Below, one piece after another: positions 1 through 8,475 of a DNA stretch of 15,258 bases. The stretch is from the NCBI GenBank assembly GCA_004151065.3, contig NWUY0300015234.1, positions 26,072-41,329 on the forward strand. Direction: 5' to 3'. The translations under genes were made by a program, and so were the position numbers. The notes below the pieces were generated by a model. That model saw only the letters and a list, made by a program, of their open reading frames with translations, was not told the origin of the DNA and made no database searches. Source of the DNA: Larix sibirica (taxonomy: Eukaryota > Streptophyta > Pinopsida > Pinales > Pinaceae). The stretch's first letter is position 1. Every line of letters starts with the position of its first letter.

Positions 1-90
1 AGTGGTAGTGGATGAGATTGGACCCCTGGACCCCGTGTGGCGTGAGTACCAGCCCCATCCCAGTTGTCAATTCCACCAGTTACAAAAAAA

Positions 91-390
91 ATGGTGAATA
101 ATAAATAGGCCCACTTAGTAGTTGGATGGAATAATATAATAATATTAAGGGTAGTTGGCCTAGACCCAAGGAATACTCATAAGAAAATATAATAGACATT
201 AATATCATTGTATTGGACATGTTGAGAAATGTATTATAACATTGAACAACTTCTTCCATAAGAAGTAATTGATGGTGTTACCCAACCTTGAGAGTTTTAT
301 CTATATTCGTGTATTTATACTTGTGTGGATGCATTTTACTATTCTAAAGCTTAAAGGTTTTTATCTATTATCTACCAAGGTTCACTACAA
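91..390 (+). mobile_element. LTR-like block of a decayed Ty1/copia element
   Basis: The block ends TTCACTACA immediately before a degenerate primer binding site. Positions 93-281 recur in inverted orientation at 1297-1524, supporting repeat status. The exact 5' edge is uncertain. It is AT-rich, with no coding content. Confidence 0.6.
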
Positions 391-391
391 A

Positions 392-403
392 TGGTATTAG
401 AAT
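392..403 (+). other. degenerate primer binding site (initiator tRNA-Met type)
   Basis: TGGTATTAGAAT compares with the usual plant copia site TGGTATCAGAGC. The three differences are all C to T or G to A, as expected from deamination of methylated cytosines in a silenced element. It sits directly after the LTR-like block and before gag-like sequence. Confidence 0.6.
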
Positions 404-509
404 TCTTTCTGGGGCAAAAAAGTAGAAAAAAAGGTTCTCTTCTCTTCGCAAGTTTTTCAAGAGAAAAAAGAGGGTCAAAACCCTCAAAGCCATTCATGTA
501 GCTTTTTTT

Positions 510-1200
510 TGTAGAATCTAATGGAACAAATTACCCAATTTCGAAAAAAAATGTCTAAATTGGATTCCAAAAAATGATGATATTGCTTAGTTAAAATAAA
601 CCATATTAAGGTTATGTTGTTATAGCCATGATATTTTTTTAGTATTGCAGAGCAAATAACTTTTAAGAAGTTACTCAAATTGAAGTTGGACTTTATTGAG
701 TATTGCAAAGCAAATAACTTTTAAGAAGTTGCTAAAATTGAGGTTAGACTTTATTGAGTATTGCAAAGCAAATAACTTTTAACAAGTTGCTCAGATTGAA
801 GTCAAACTGCAGTGGGGTGACAAAGCACTTCCATGGCTTCAATTTGACATATTATATGATATACTTATGAGTCATATTGAGTAAGTTAAGGCCCTTTCAA
901 ATCGCTGCCTCCAAACTCTAGCTGCACAAGGTAGCTTCATTGAAAAATAAGCCATTTCTAAATAACCCTAGTTATATTTTTTGGGCTTTCACAAGCAAGA
1001 AGCATTTCACAAAAAATATGATGATATTAGTATCGAAGAACACATACATAAGATGAAGCCATTATGGACAAAGAATTGGAGAACTTGGCTAAAGCCCAAT
1101 TTAAAAGACGATGCTGCCATATGATAGAAGTTGTTTAATTATTGAGAAGATGATGAGACTTTTAGACGAAGCATGTGAATAAGTATTTTTAGATAAGTGG
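510..1200 (+). pseudogene. decayed copia gag
   Basis: Short collinear matches to copia gag survive in shifting frames. Near 515-540 the + strand reads ESNGTNYP, like the usual NGTNYxxW. Near 1040-1110 it reads EHIHKMKPLW and then DDAAI, like the EHLxKMKxL...DEDxAxxLL segment. Stops and frameshifts break it throughout. No zinc knuckle, protease or pol follows before the inverted LTR piece at 1297, so the element is internally truncated. Confidence 0.55.
641..811. repeat. 58-bp tandem repeat, about 2.9 copies
   Basis: The units start at 641, 699 and 757, each with AGTATTGCARAGCAAATAAC. The first runs TTTTAAGAAGTTACTCAAATTG, and the others differ at a few positions. The period is not a multiple of three, so the array arose in, or destroyed, the gag frame around it. 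Confidence 0.92.
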
Positions 1201-1296
1201 TCCCATGTCAAAATGCAAGATAGAAAAAGCACCAAGGATATAAATTCAAGTGAAAACTTTATATTACAAGAATATAGAGAAAGCCATTAAAATACA

Positions 1297-1524
1297 GTAA
1301 CACCATCAATTACTCCTTATGGAAGATATCATTCCACCAACTATGCTTGTTAAAATACAATCCTCAACATGTTCAATACAACGATACTCATGAATATATA
1401 TACTTTGTTATGATCAATGATACTTGTGTATATATATTTTCTTATGAGTATCCTTGAGGTAAATGCCAACTACCCTTAATTATTACATTATTCCCTCCAA
1501 CTATCTGGTGAACCTATTTATCAC
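1297..1524 (-). mobile_element. inverted partial copy of the LTR-like block
   Basis: Its reverse complement aligns with 93-281. Shared segments are RATAAATAGG, AAGGGTAGTTGGC, ACTCATAAGAAAATATA, CATGTTGAG and GTAATTGATGGTGTTAC. It carries extra AT-rich insertions (TATATATA). The rest of the LTR (282-390) is missing from this copy. Confidence 0.8.
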
Positions 1525-1654
1525 CAACTACCAGGTAGACCTTATAGGTACCTCCCTAGGTAATTAATATTACATTATTTATTCTCTCTAGATACCTCCC
1601 TAGGTACATTGGGGATAAACAACCAATTGGATGAATATGACTGCAATCATTGGT

Positions 1655-1720
1655 AAAAATTCTAACATCGAGCAAAAGGTATGCAGCAAAAATTATAACA
1701 TCCAGCAAAAGGTATGCAAC
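1655..1720. repeat. 33-bp tandem duplication
   Basis: Two copies of AAATTNTAACATCSAGCAAA followed by AGGTATGCARC, starting at about 1655 and 1688. They differ at about three positions. Confidence 0.8.
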
Positions 1721-2555
1721 TTTAGATAGTGGATGTAAACCAATCCTTTCCCCAAGGTATGAATCGATCGTGGCTTAATGCCTTTGCTCTTTGAATTTTA
1801 CTTGATGTTTAATGTTGTATATTACCTTATAATACTCTTGCTTCACTATTAGCAAGCTTATTAGAATTACTAATTTTACTCTGGTATATTGATTCCACAA
1901 CTATTTGAGCATTTACCCGGAACGAATCAAGATCAGCACAGATTCGGTATGGCAGGCAACTGACAATCGCATCTTCCCCAAAGAATACCACACAGTTATA
2001 CCACTAAGCTTCAAGAGTAGTAGCTCGGACTTGCACTACTACCTAGGCACATAGAGACTGCAAAACATTGCCTCAGCCCTCCATTAAACTATCCTTACTA
2101 CAATGTAAACACAAAATGAAAAATCACCTTGCCGGTTGGAACAATTTTGCAGGATGTCAATGAAGTGCAAGATTTAAACTTTAACCATATATTAACTGTC
2201 AAATTCCAGGCCTGGTGTATAATAAATCAAACCGAATATTTACCATAATTATTACTGCAACGAACTTTTCGTGGCAAACTTGATGTTATCCCCATGTATG
2301 ATCTACTACAATAACCCCAGTAACCCAGTTTTATTACGTAGCACATGGGAAGATTAAAGCCCACCACCATTGTCTACAATATTTCACAAACACTCGAGAA
2401 TAACATGATGCAAACTCTCCCTAGCACTACAACACAACCAAGATTAGCATAGATCCACCTCAACCCAGATTTATTAAGCACCAAGTGGGGTCGAAAGAAT
2501 AATCAGGAATAAACCTCTTGCTGCTTTGAAGATATGGGGTTAGCTATTTTTTTAT
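1721..2555. other. unassigned intergenic stretch
   Basis: About 830 bp between the 5' copia relic and the end of the MAF1 transcription unit. Neither strand holds a frame with family resemblance, and I see no RNA fold or terminal repeats. The base composition is like that of the rest of the window. Confidence 0.6.
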
Positions 2556-2690
2556 ACATTATGGTGATTAATAGTCAGCATTTTTTCCATGTTTACACTA
2601 CGGACACATTATGGTAGTTAATGGTCATCTTTTTTCCCCTTCTCTACACAAGAGCCCTGAAGTCTTTTTCCTCGTTTACACTACGGATTT
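2556..2690. repeat. imperfect repeat array near MAF1 3' end
   Basis: ACATTATGGTGATTAATAGT at 2556 recurs as ACATTATGGTAGTTAATGGT at 2606. GTTTACACTACGGA occurs at 2591-2604 and 2674-2687. The period is about 50 bp, with a longer last unit and T-rich interruptions. Confidence 0.75.
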
Positions 2691-2707
2691 TTTTTTTTTA
2701 ATTTTGG

Positions 2708-2963
2708 TTTATTAGTGTTACAGCCACAGGTTACCCACGGACCCACACTCTTCCACCCCAGATGGAGAGGGCACTGAGAGAGAGAACACATCAAAATATC
2801 AAATTGGAAAATAAACACATTCAAGCTTTTAAATATTAATCATACAATCAAAATTGGAACAATACTAAATAAGCTCCTCTTGCATTAAATTTACAAAATT
2901 TACAATAATCTGAAAATCCAAACCATTCCAAGGCACATACTCATCTATAGATAGATTTGTGTA
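2708..2963 (-). other. probable MAF1 3' UTR with candidate poly(A) signal
   Basis: Sequence following the MAF1 stop on the minus strand. It is AT-rich, contains TGTAAATTTTGTAAATTT-like far-upstream elements near 2887-2910, and has an AATAAA on the minus strand at 2708-2713. The actual cleavage site cannot be read from sequence alone. Confidence 0.4.
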
Positions 2964-3045
2964 TCACTCCATGTCCATGCCTTGGAAAACTGCCTCTTCA
3001 TCACTTATCATCTCATCAGGAGATGAGTCATAAATGGCGAGCTTG
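2964..3045 (-). CDS. MAF1: MAF1 coding exon 10 and stop
   Basis: Preceded by a long polypyrimidine tract and acceptor TTTCTGTTTGCAG/C. Encodes SKLAIYDSSPDEMISDEEAV then FQGMDME and TGA at 2964-2966. The short acidic C-terminal tail is typical of MAF1, although its sequence is not conserved between lineages. Confidence 0.92.
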
Positions 3046-6000
3046 CTGCAAACAGAAAAAAAAATGCCCTGTTAAGTACTACTCCCTTAATCAAATTTTG
3101 TAATAATATCATATTTGATATAGTACGATTTACCTCATATAGCGACAACTGAAGCAGAGAATTCGCTTCAACTTCTTGTTATAGAAAAAGAAGTTGAAAA
3201 ACCATCTGCAGTGAACAAAAATGAGGTTATATATTCTTGGTCTTAATGGTTGCATGATTGAAGTACCAGTTTTCATGGTTGCCTTTAAATAACTTATTTC
3301 TTTTAAGCAAGACATATCTTCAAAGGCAGGTCATCCTGCATAAAGCAGGACGAGGTTCCACTAATGGATCCCCCCTGATTATAGAGTTGACCACAGGAAA
3401 GATTTATGTCTAACATGTATAACTTCCTGGAATCCCACAGTTATTTAATCTTGACAATTTATGTATACTTTGGCATCACAGTGCAACTAGATCAAAGACT
3501 TTTAAAAGAGAACACAACATCTGGGCATGGGATTCTAACAGCGGCCAGCCTGATTTCAGCTACCACACCCCAACAAGCTTAGGGGATACTACAGACTGAA
3601 TGTGCAACAAGTAGTCATAAATTTGGACAATATGCTTTTTACCCACATATTGTGTCCATACTGAACACAAATGTAATTGATGCATGATATCTCTAAAACT
3701 AGTGTAAACAGTACTGAGTACACATATGGAAGTCAGTGCCTTCGCCAGTGATATCTGCTTTAAAAATATGGTTTGATTTTATCCAGTGTCTGTTATTTTG
3801 TAATGAATACTTACATCATTCCTGTTTCAAAGAAAGGATCCCCTTCTACGACTGGCATGTAACTGTACATCTCGCACTCTGCCAGGTCAATCACCTGCCC
3901 ATCATACAATTGTTAGTAAAATTACAAAGTTGCACATTCTCTTAGAAAACATCCAGCAATACTACAACATTGACAGAAAACAGGTAATAGCCATTGCCAG
4001 AAGAACTGCTTTGACTGAACAGTGAATGTAGATTATAGATGAGAAATGGTGTGGAAGGAATGCAGTTTCCAGACCTCATCAATTGCTTTCCAAATATTCT
4101 CTAGAAGAGGTGTGTCCTCCCCATTATCCTCAATCCACACCTACAATTGATAAAACAAAATAGAATATAACTGATATCTCATTATAATACCACTTTAAAT
4201 TAAAACTTAGCTAATAGAAACTATAACCCCAACAGGATTAGATTTGCAACTACCTTTTCTGCTTCAAGCAAGTAATTTTCAATCTTTTGCTTCACAGTGT
4301 TCAATCCACATTCCTTGGAGAAATGGTGAGCTTGTATCATGCTTATTTAAGGAATCCAAGTTGAAAAAATGAAATTATTTAGAAATCATAACAATTAATG
4401 AGCACAGAAAACCAGCTACTATCTTTCAATATAAGAGAGCTGTGATATTGAATCAAGTATGCCACTGTCATGCACTGCGTTCAAATCTTTACTTGATTTC
4501 AAAGTTACTGATCAATGGAATAGACATCAAAAGAATCCTCTATGTCATAGGAAATGGAGAGAATTGAACTCTCAGCTCCTTCTAGAGCAACGGTCCACCA
4601 AACCGCTTGTCAACCTTTGACACCACTTCCTATCTTCACAAGGGAAAGGATATATGGCGGGTTGCAATGTCACCCGCAGGTCTGACATTGGCATTACCCA
4701 AATATTCTTCCCTCTATTTGTTATTATCAATATAAGAATGATGATTGAACAACAAAGATTTCCATACAAAAATTTCTTTACCTGAAGTCATAGTCTGGAT
4801 ACATGTGGTTCAGAGTCAATATAAGATGAATCAACGTCCTACGACTGGCAGGAAAATAAGTGATTGTAAGCTGTCAATGTATGATCAACTTTAAATAAAA
4901 CAATCACATTCTTGCTAAAATGGTGTTAAACTATTAGAAGATTAAGAAGTCATTGCCTGATCTTCTAGAAAAAGCAGACCTTTTGCTGAAAACGAATTTT
5001 GAGAGTAGTACCTTGTTGAGCTACAAAGAGGGCCCATTGGAGATAAGGAATGGTTGTCAGGAGACTTTGTAAGATAGTCCAAGACCTGGCAGACCAAAAG
5101 TACACATTCCTTTACAAATTAGGTCAAAAATGTTTCACAAAGACTCGATAGAGAAGGCTATACATAATGCTAAGATATGAAAATGAACTTCTATATAGGA
5201 AAGATAACAAGACTTCTGCCACAGGTAATCGTATCCTCACACACAAATTGAACACCACAAGTTCAAATAACTAATTAAAGGTTGTGCCAGTGTCAAAATT
5301 AATGAATGCATAGATCCCAGACTCGAAAACTAATAATAGGAATTTTCTTCATTAGAAAATAAAAGCCTCTATTTTTCCATCCAAATGAAAATAAGGTCAA
5401 TTATAAAAGCCTTGAAGCCTGAACGAGAGCTGAATATGAAGAAACCTTTCTCACTGAATGTGGCATTGCCCTACTGTTTCAATCTCTGATTGGCATCTTC
5501 TTTGCACCTAAAGATGCAGATTGATTAGGGGGTAATTATAGATAACAGTGTGATTAGGAGCTTACAATGGTTTGAAACTTGATGAATGTAATCAATGGTT
5601 AGCTTTTCAGGAAAACACAGAGAGATTTCAATCGATGGATAATTGAAGCTACCATGCAGGGTAAAAGATATAGAAAATTGAATGTTCCCTCCTTTTGACC
5701 TTTAAGTTTCTTAAAGCTTCCATTCAGTTTCACAGCTCCATGCACGACACTTCTCTACATAGGTCCCAGTCTCATGGGCAATTGTACTTAGTTAGAAAAA
5801 CGAAATAATATTAATGACCATCACTGGACAAATGTGATACAAGGTACTGATAAGTACATGCATATCTTTTCTACTACAAAGGACTCAAATCACCTATGCA
5901 GCTAAGCTTACCATAATCCCCATTTGTACTAATAGGCAATAGACTTGCAAGAATCTAGCCATACGTGGGATCAAATCGAATAGAAGACAGTGGAAAGTTA

Positions 6001-8432
6001 TATGGAGAACTTAGATAACACACCAATTTATAAGATGCAAGGCTACCATCAAACTTAAAACCAATTTCTTGCCTCCTGATCCAAGCTACTATCAAAATGG
6101 CAACTGTACTTAATTTGGGAAAAGGAAAAATTATCGTGCTAGATGTAATTAATGAGACTGAAAGTACATGCACAATCATAGATAGTTGATACATTGGAGG
6201 CACATATTCCCTCTTGCTCCAAGCTACTATCAAAAGGGAAACTGTACTATCTGGAAAATGCAAGTTGTAATGCCCAAATGTGATTAATCATTAATGAGAC
6301 AGTAAGCATAGCAGCAAGATTTGGCCGCATTGGACTTTGGTGTATGCAAATTTGCATGGAATTCAAAATTCAATGGATATTCGACATATTATGGATTCAA
6401 AAGTTAACTAAATGCTTAAAAATACCTACAATTTTAAACTTCTAAAGATTGACAAAATGCTATTATGTGTATTGAAATTATTTAAATGGTTAAACTTCAT
6501 GCTATAGTTTGACACTGTTCGTTAGAATTTAATTCCTGAGATAAAAGTGGAGCTTCAACTAAACTAGCTAATGCTCAAGCTGTAGTTTAACTTCTAAGTT
6601 CTAACAATTCAACTATGCGTTAATTTTTAATATAAAAGTGGAACTAGAATAGCAGCATAGCCACTGATAGCACATACTATTTGTAACTTTACAATCCAGA
6701 AGACAATGGCCACATTCGTGAAATTTCAGCCCATATGCATTTCCATATAAATGAATATAAACTCAAATGGCATAAGCAAGAATGATTTTGCAGAGCAAGA
6801 CAAAGTAAAGAATGGATACACAAGTGACAAAACCACAGGAATCATTTCAAACAAATGTGTGACTATTATTCCACGCGATTTTTAAATGAGCATTGAAGTC
6901 ACACATTACTTAATCAACTTAAAAAACTACATACATTGAGGCCATAAGCCCGGACTTTTAACTTGATTTAAAATTTATCAATATCATGTTGTTTCATTTT
7001 TAATTTTGTGTTAAACACTTATTTGTTAGACTCTATTTTTTGAAAGTAGTAATTTTCATGGGACTGGTGAGGGTATGAGGATGATCAGTGTATATATATA
7101 CATGTCACATTGTTATATCATATGTTTCAAATTTGAGATATGTTTCAAGTTTCTTAGAATGAAGGAAGGATGCTCCTTTAAAATTTTGAACGGGTTTATG
7201 TATATTTTTAAATTTTCTAAAATTTGAAAAATGCATTTTATACATACGATGTCTACTTCCATATTCTAGTCGCACTAGATTTTCTCCTTACGTATTTTCT
7301 ATGTACCGAGTCATATTCATATCCAAATCTTGCTACTATGACTGCAAGTATATGCACAATCATTGATACATTAGAGGCTCAAATCACCTACATGACTTAG
7401 ATTACCATCAACCCTAGCTGTTCTAATGAATGCTAAACTTAGAATTAGAATTCAGGAGGTCAAAAGGAGGAAAACGCAGGTAACAAATCCAGATGGCTTA
7501 GAAGAAAAGGCACCAACTTGTAAGATGCAAATCTACTATCAAATTTAAAATAATTCTAATGAATGCTAAACTTAGAATTAGAATTCGGGAGGTCAAACGG
7601 AGGAAAAGGCAGGTAACAAATTCAGATGGCTTAGGAGAAAAGGCACCAATTTGTAAGATGCAAATCTACTATCAAATTTAAAATAAACGTCTTGCCTCTT
7701 GCTCCAAGCTTCGTGACAACTTCTTATCTATACCTGCAAGCTTACCTGAAAGAGAAATAGGATGGCCGCATTAGTGTGATTGACACAAATTACCAGCACT
7801 TCTAGATGCAATGTTAACATTTATACTTTCTTACTTGCATGTCACAACAGCTTGACTCTATTGAGAGATGCCAAAGGCACAGAAAGTTGTTTGAAACTTT
7901 GAATCACTTTCTTTGCACTGTAAAGTTTAAATCGACTGATTGTAAGAGTTAAGTTGCTAACTCACTTAAGTGCCTCGAAGTTCTTTGATTTAATGCAAGA
8001 TTTGGTTTTGGTAATTAGAATAAGCATCTGGATTTCTTAAAAACATGACTACTTTTGGCTGCAAAAGTTAATTCTACTAGTTGAAAAATTAATCACAGCC
8101 AAGAAAAAAAATATAGAATATATTTTGAAAAGCTGCAAGTAACAGGAAAGAAAATGATTACAGGAATAAGCTTCCAGGACACCCTTGAGAACACATTCTC
8201 CAAGATTAACATGGTTCAAGAAGGTGTTTAGCCTGAAGAACAAATAATTGAATGAGTCTTTTGAATTATCCATTGATTCTAATTGTTATGTTCAAAACAA
8301 ATGCAATAATAGAATAAACTCAACATATTTTGCTGAGTTCTTATTCCACTGCTGTGCAGTATTAGTGAAAACTATGTACAAGAGCGAAAACACTATGTAC
8401 CTGGCAAGAGGAGTGTATTCGAGGAACTTCAT
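2964..8432 (-). CDS. MAF1: MAF1, repressor of RNA polymerase III transcription (10 coding exons)
   Basis: Rebuilt by reading splice junctions on the minus strand: join of 8401-8432, 8162-8232, 7696-7745, 5012-5085, 4782-4844, 4254-4341, 4075-4140, 3815-3894, 3134-3205 and 2964-3045. The frame stays open across all nine junctions and gives 225 residues, close to the usual length of plant MAF1. Hallmarks in order are the start MKFLEYTPLARLNTFL, YSCKLAGIDKKLS (33-45), LDYLTKSP, the B-box-like YPDYDFS (91-97), LAECEMYSY (152-160), DPFFETGMIWFFNFFFYNKK (167-186) and KLKRILCFSC, then an acidic tail ending GMDME. Known biology: MAF1 binds Pol III and TFIIIB and shuts down tRNA and 5S rRNA synthesis under stress. 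TOR-linked phosphorylation keeps it inactive. The product should act in nucleus and cytosol. There is no premature stop, and all introns are GT-AG except intron 3. The identification is firm. Expression and exact UTR ends cannot be seen. Confidence 0.95.
3134..3205 (-). CDS. MAF1: MAF1 coding exon 9
   Basis: Acceptor GTTCACTGCAG/A and donor ATGAG/GTAAAT. Encodes IWFFNFFFYNKKLKRILCFS then CRYM. This is the C-box of MAF1 (WSFNYFFYNKRLKRI in animals), the most conserved part of the family. The second residue of the box is Phe in place of the common Ser. Confidence 0.97.
3815..3894 (-). CDS. MAF1: MAF1 coding exon 8
   Basis: Acceptor GATGGGCAG/GTG and a strong donor GAT/GTAAGT. Encodes VIDLAECEMYSYMPVVEG then DPFFETGM and two bases of Ile. 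The AECxxYSYxP....DPF signature is diagnostic of MAF1. An unrelated + strand reading frame overlaps this exon and is only its shadow. Confidence 0.96.
4075..4140 (-). CDS. MAF1: MAF1 coding exon 7
   Basis: Acceptor AATTGTAG/G and donor GATGAG/GTCTGG. Encodes VWIEDNGEDTPLLENIWKAI then DE. It corresponds to the W-x-A-x-DE motif before LAEC. The donor has a weak GTCTGG consensus, but no better GT nearby preserves the frame to exon 8. Confidence 0.93.
4254..4341 (-). CDS. MAF1: MAF1 coding exon 6
   Basis: Acceptor CCTTAAATAAG/C (a pyrimidine-poor but AG-ending site) and donor AAAAG/GTAGTT. Encodes MIQAHHFSKECGLNTVKQ followed by KIENYLLEAEK. It matches the family's S-x-x-x-A/S-H-x-F segment and the helix after it. 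The acceptor choice is fixed by phase and by equal length with the plant consensus. Confidence 0.9.
4550..4630 (-). ncRNA. tRNA-like cloverleaf (class II, Ser/Leu type) in MAF1 intron 5
   Basis: On the minus strand the sequence folds as a tRNA with four arms. The 7-bp acceptor stem pairs GGAAGTG with CATTTCC. The D arm is TGTCAA..TTGACA with GG in the loop. The anticodon stem pairs GCGGT with ACCGT around TTGGTGG (anticodon position GGT). There is a long variable arm (GCTC/GAGC) and a perfect T arm, GAGAG-TTCAATT-CTCTC. Position 8 is G rather than T, and the long variable arm disagrees with a Thr anticodon, so it is more likely a tRNA pseudogene or the head of a SINE than a working tRNA. A TTTT stretch, a possible Pol III terminator, lies 17 bases downstream at 4529-4532. 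It has the same orientation as MAF1. Confidence 0.5.
4782..4844 (-). CDS. MAF1: MAF1 coding exon 5
   Basis: Acceptor TTTTCCTGCCAG/T and donor TTCAG/GTAAAG. Encodes RRTLIHLILTLNHMYPDYDF and part of Ser. This covers the strongly conserved SRKTLxYLxxTLxxxxPDYDFS block that forms part of the MAF1 core fold. Confidence 0.95.
5012..5085 (-). CDS. MAF1: MAF1 coding exon 4
   Basis: Acceptor TGGTCTGCCAG/GTC and donor CAAG/GTACTA. Encodes VLDYLTKSPDNHSLSPMG then PLCSST and two bases of Ser. It corresponds to the variable, Ser/Pro-rich linker of MAF1, where plant orthologues read LDYLxKSS. The SP sites are the kind of residue targeted by regulatory kinases; this is inference only. Confidence 0.93.
5851..6087. 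repeat. diverged copy of the exon 3 flank inside intron 3
   Basis: This block resembles 7345-7710. Shared stretches are CTCAAATCACCTA, CACCAATTTRTAAGATGCAA, ATCAAAYTTAAAA and CTTGCCTCYTGMTCCAAGCT. The last one is the final part of MAF1 exon 3 with its GC donor. The block lacks the second 133-bp unit. It looks like an old local duplication that carried the exon edge with it. Confidence 0.7.
6160..6225. repeat. second diverged copy of the exon 3 edge
   Basis: AGTACATGCACAATCATAGA and GATACATTGGAGGC resemble 7347-7380. The block then jumps to CTCTTGCTCCAAGCT at 6211-6225, identical to the last 15 bases of exon 3 (7696-7710). It shares ACTATCAAAA and RAACTGTACT with the block ending at 6087, showing the two copies are related beyond the exon piece. 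Confidence 0.6.
7421..7686. repeat. 133-bp tandem duplication in MAF1 intron 3
   Basis: Copy one is 7421-7553 and copy two is 7554-7686. Both begin TTCTAATGAATGCTAAACTT and end AAATTTAAAATAA. They differ by several scattered substitutions and no visible indels. The array stops 7 bases before the GC donor of exon 3 (7694-7695). Confidence 0.92.
7696..7745 (-). CDS. MAF1: MAF1 coding exon 3 (GC donor)
   Basis: Acceptor TCTCTTTCAG/GTAAGC. The exon finishes the Cys codon and encodes KLAGIDKKLSRSLEQE. The 3' boundary is AG/GCAAG, a GC donor. The nearest GT that could serve (ACGTTT, 7 bases on) would break the reading frame into exon 4, so the GC site is preferred. The matching family region is CKxAGxDKKLSxSLExE in plants. 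Confidence 0.92.
8162..8232 (-). CDS. MAF1: MAF1 coding exon 2
   Basis: Acceptor TTCTTCAG/G and donor CCT/GTAATC. Encodes RLNTFLNHVNLGECVLKG followed by VLEAYS and the first base of a Cys codon. This is the conserved N-terminal box of MAF1 (LxxxNLGE ... EAYSC). It is 71 bp long and carries a phase 2 entry and phase 1 exit. Confidence 0.95.
8401..8432 (-). CDS. MAF1: MAF1 coding exon 1
   Basis: Encodes MKFLEYTPLA plus two bases of an Arg codon. The ATG at 8430-8432 was chosen because plant MAF1 proteins begin MKFLEYTPL and there is an A at -3. An in-frame ATG exists upstream at 8514-8516, but a likely 3' splice acceptor lies between the two. The donor reads CCAG/GTACATAG; intron 1 is 168 bp. 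Confidence 0.93.
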
Positions 8433-8452
8433 GATACAAATTTTAAACTGTT

Positions 8453-8475
8453 CTGCTGCATAAAATAAACCACGA
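8453..8475 (-). promoter_or_regulatory. probable 3' splice acceptor of a 5'-UTR intron
   Basis: Minus-strand TTTATTTTATGCAG/CAG lies 21-24 bases before the MAF1 start codon. Acceptor AG is at 8456-8457, with an alternative AG three bases later. A second candidate, TTGCTTTCAG/AG, lies near 8480. The pattern suggests the first exon of MAF1 is non-coding and lies further upstream (above 8500). I could not place that exon. Confidence 0.45.

Larger units (their letters stand above)
5086..7695 (-). other. MAF1 intron 3 (2610 bp, GC-AG)
   Basis: This is the longest intron of the gene. It starts with GCAAGA on the minus strand and ends CTGCCAG. It holds a 133-bp tandem duplication next to exon 3, older related blocks near 5851-6087 and 6160-6225, and otherwise AT-rich sequence with no coding signal I can support. 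Reading frames inside it show no family resemblance. Confidence 0.8.

Noticed and set aside
641-811. CRISPR-like array
   Set aside because: The units are contiguous with no spacers, in a plant nuclear context and inside a retroelement relic.
3736-3945. 69-codon + strand frame
   Set aside because: Lies antisense to MAF1 exon 8, whose identity is clear.
4597-4599. Functional tRNA-Thr (anticodon GGT)
   Set aside because: The long variable arm is of Ser/Leu type and position 8 is not T, so identity elements conflict; kept only as tRNA-like.
4572-4769. 65-codon minus-strand frame in intron 5
   Set aside because: Overlaps the tRNA-like element and has no family resemblance.
7694-7695. Sequencing error turning a GT donor into GC
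   Set aside because: Not excluded, but the same AG/GCAAG sequence is present in the duplicated exon edge at 6068-6087, which supports GC as genuine and older than the duplication.
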